Made by a program: the position numbers and the translations under genes. DNA of 64,000 nt, from positions 793,894-857,893 of the forward strand of contig CAJNDS010000946.1 in the NCBI GenBank assembly GCA_905221605.1, written 5' to 3'. Shown here in pieces: positions 62,277 through 64,000 of this stretch. The number at the start of each line of letters is the position of its first letter. Positions within the stretch are counted from its first letter, which is position 1. The DNA is from Symbiodinium natans (lineage: Eukaryota > Sar > Dinophyceae > Suessiales > Symbiodiniaceae). Under the pieces are notes generated by a model that did no database searches, was not told the origin of the DNA, and saw only the letters and a list, made by a program, of their open reading frames with translations.

Positions 62277-62315
62277 GTTTTTCCCCATGGAGCTTCTGTC
62301 CGGCGGTGAGCGCTC
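62277..62315 (+). CDS. SMC1: SMC1 exon with the ABC signature (C-motif)
   Basis: Acceptor gctcctctcag; (G)FFPMELLSGGER plus two bases; GC donor GCCCGG at 62316. LSGGE is the signature that contacts the partner head's ATP. With the next exon it gives LSGGERSMASMALLFALHS against LSGGEKTVAALALLFAIHS in SMC1. Confidence 0.95.
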
Positions 62316-62387
62316 GCCCGGCTCCCGGAGTTTGGGGGGTTGGGCGCTTAGAGGGTTTAGGGTTTCAGGGTTTCATGATTTCAGGGC

Positions 62388-62514
62388 TTTAGGGTTTTAG
62401 GGTTTTAGGGTTTTAGGGTTTTAGGGTTTTAGGGTTTTAGGGTTTTAGGGTTTTAGGGTTTTAGGGTTTTAGGGTTTTAGGGTTTTAGGGTTTTAGGGTT
62501 TTAGGGTTTTAGGG
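62388..62514. repeat. TTTTAGGG (8-mer) array
   Basis: About 15 perfect 8-bp units, the Chlamydomonas-type telomere word, amid 7-bp TTTAGGG arrays. Confidence 0.95.
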
Positions 62515-62759
62515 TTCAGGGTTCCAGGTTTAGCTCTCCCTATATTGCCCTTATGAGGAGGGGTACATTTTTCTTACGCAAAAAATAGTAGAGGCAAGGC
62601 GGGGCATAGGTTTCGGGATTCAGAGAGTTCGAGGGTCTAGGAAGGGAATGCGCCCTAAACCCCAAACCCGAAACCCCAAACCCTGAACCCTAAACCCCAA
62701 ACCCTAAACCCGAAACCCCAAACCCTAAACCCTAAACCGCCTAAGACTCTTTGGCACAG

Positions 62760-62795
62760 GATGGCTTCCATGGCTCTCCTGTTTGCCCTGCACTC
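62760..62795 (+). CDS. SMC1: SMC1 head exon
   Basis: Acceptor ctctttggcacag; (G)MASMALLFALH plus two bases; GT donor GTGTGC at 62796. Helix after the signature motif. Confidence 0.95.
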
Positions 62796-62889
62796 GTGTG
62801 CGCCTGAGAACCGGAGCCATGCCTGGCCGAAGAAAATCCACGAGTGTGGGTTTAGGGTTTAGGGTTTAGGGTTTAGGGTTTAGGGTTCA

Positions 62890-62948
62890 GGTGCCCTTTG
62901 CCCCAAAAAAGGGTGCCCGTACTATTCGTTGCTTTCTGGGCTACCAGG
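62890..62948. mobile_element. GGTAGCCCAG-family MITE, fragment
   Basis: ggtgccctttgccccaaaaaagggtgcccg ... tttctgggctacc; both ends recognisable but the centre is lost. Confidence 0.45.
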
Positions 62949-63213
62949 CCAGGCCAACTAATAGCCAGGTTCTCCGCTTGCACTTACTACAAAGTACTGC
63001 TTCATTCCAATGCCTGGGGCGACATCAACCTGAAGAGGATTAGGTCTGCAAGCAATAAGAATTTCGCGAATTGGGTGTTGATCTAGGGTGCTAGGGTAGC
63101 AAAGTCCCGCCATTCGGATTACAGACGCTGGGCCCTCCAACCCTAAATCCTAAACCCGAAACCCTAAACCCCAAACCCTAAACCCTAAACCCAAGTTATC
63201 CTGTCTCGGCAAG

Positions 63214-63256
63214 GTTCCGGCCACCTCCATTCATGATCCTGGACGAGGTCGACGCC
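63214..63256 (+). CDS. SMC1: SMC1 exon with Walker B
   Basis: Acceptor gtctcggcaag; (G)FRPPPFMILDEVDA. Walker B MILDE with the catalytic Glu is intact. The 3' end is uncertain: GT at 63248 (GTCGAC) or later. The D-loop continues downstream. Confidence 0.9.
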
Positions 63257-63371
63257 CCGCCCGAGACTCGGAACCTTAAACCCTAAACCTCAACCCCAGA
63301 CTCGGCTAGACTTTTTGTTGTGAATCTACGAAAGCTCTCCCGAGGCGCGGGGGAGGCTGGAGGGGAGGCAG

Positions 63372-63411
63372 GACCAACACATGCGGGTAGCACTGACACA
63401 AATTTTCAAAG
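63372..63411 (+). CDS. SMC1: possible next SMC1 exon (after the D-loop)
   Basis: AG acceptor then DQHMRVALTQIFK, which could follow the D-loop (ALD-x-T-N-x2-K-V-A-x2-I-K in SMC1). The residues ALD are not visible and the phase is unproven. Confidence 0.3.
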
Positions 63412-64000
63412 GCTGCAGGATACATTCCTCTCAAACCCAAATCCGAGAACCAAAAGTCTAATCCCTAAACCCTAAACCCTAAACCCTAAACCCTAAACCC
63501 CCCGAAGCTTTCCAGAGGGTCGCGAAATCCTGAAGCCTCAATGCGAGAAGCCCAAGCCCTTCGTCATAGCACCTGCAATGCGACCTTTCTCTCACCCAAA
63601 ATAATACCTCAATAAAAATGCATATATATATATACACACATATCGCATGTAAATTGTTTTCTTGACCTTGATATGAGCGTTTCGTCTAGCGGAAACGCTT
63701 GGTTTTAGGTTTAAACATGTTCGTCTGTAATGCACACAAACCATTGTACGGTTCTTAAATATCAGGGGGCCGGGGAGTACGAACTTGCGAAAGATAGCCC
63801 GAACGGTAAAGCCCTAATCCCCTAAAGCCTCAAGCGTCTAAACCCTATGCCTGATTCCCTCAGGCCTAAGCCCTAAACCCTGAAACCCTCAAGCCCTAAA
63901 TCCTAGTCTCCTAAACCCCAAAGCCCTTATCAATCCTAGCGGCTCAAACCCTAAATTTAGCCCCGCACCCCCAAACCCTGCTCCGCTAAGCCCCAAAGCC
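63412..64000. other. no gene recognised
   Basis: CCCTAAA patches at 63470-63500 and degenerate words at the end. The remaining C-terminus of the SMC1-type gene should lie here or beyond the window but was not identified. Confidence 0.4.

Noticed and set aside
1-64000. A chromosome end (true telomere)
   Set aside because: TTTAGGG and CCCTAAA blocks alternate in orientation throughout the window, are short, and are separated by unique sequence and genes; none runs off the window edge.

Overview
The window looks like nuclear DNA of a dinoflagellate, probably of the Symbiodiniaceae or a relative. Four things point there. (i) Plant-type telomere-like repeats (TTTAGGG/CCCTAAA) are scattered through almost the whole 64 kb in both orientations, not at one end. 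(ii) Tiny exons (27-110 bp) are separated by introns that use GT, GC or GA donors and an AG|G acceptor. (iii) A relic of the trans-spliced leader (TTTTGGCTCAAG core, 25017-25033) lies just upstream of an intronless gene. (iv) A Ty1/copia polyprotein and a ubiquitin-like/ankyrin protein have the layout typical of that group.

Layout. 1-8.6 kb: degenerate telomere-like arrays with a few candidate exons (best at 4444-4538). 8.75-10.33 kb: an AT-rich minisatellite with a unit of about 70 bp. 10.33-13.1 kb: AT-rich DNA almost free of telomere-like repeats, holding two matching hairpins and a RING-finger exon. 13.4-21.65 kb: a plus-strand chain of candidate exons of an unidentified gene, possibly ending at the stop at 21644-21646. 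25.07-25.82 kb: palindromic element plus intronless gene. 29.04-30.01 kb: 5'-truncated LINE. 33.17-34.25 kb: Ubl-ankyrin gene interrupted by a palindromic element. 28-47 kb: many candidate coiled-coil exons. 43.77-63.4 kb: the C-terminal part of an SMC1-type cohesin ATPase in many short plus-strand exons; the head exons (C-motif LSGGE, Walker B MILDE) are certain by family alignment. An intact 9.2-kb copia element (47787-56942) sits antisense inside one intron of that gene, inserted in a TTTAGGG repeat.

The main novelty is twofold. First, the telomere-like blocks behave like insertion elements. Several are flanked by 8-20 bp direct repeats of host DNA, one duplication carries an AG|GC that can act as both splice sites, and candidate introns tend to start with TTTAGGG and end with CCCTAAA, so their ends could pair. 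Second, the copia polyprotein carries, between integrase and reverse transcriptase, a segment with the HxD...H...R signature of 2-oxoglutarate/Fe(II) dioxygenases (TET/JBP-like), which is notable in a lineage that replaces thymine with hydroxymethyluracil. It also has a primer-binding site that matches the anticodon arm of initiator tRNA-Met, i.e. Drosophila-copia-style half-tRNA priming.

Limits: most short exons outside the SMC1 head rest on an open frame plus AG/GT flanks, and GC-rich islands of 60-100 bp are often open by chance; their confidence is set accordingly. Many of the short open frames in the window are chance shadows and are not listed.
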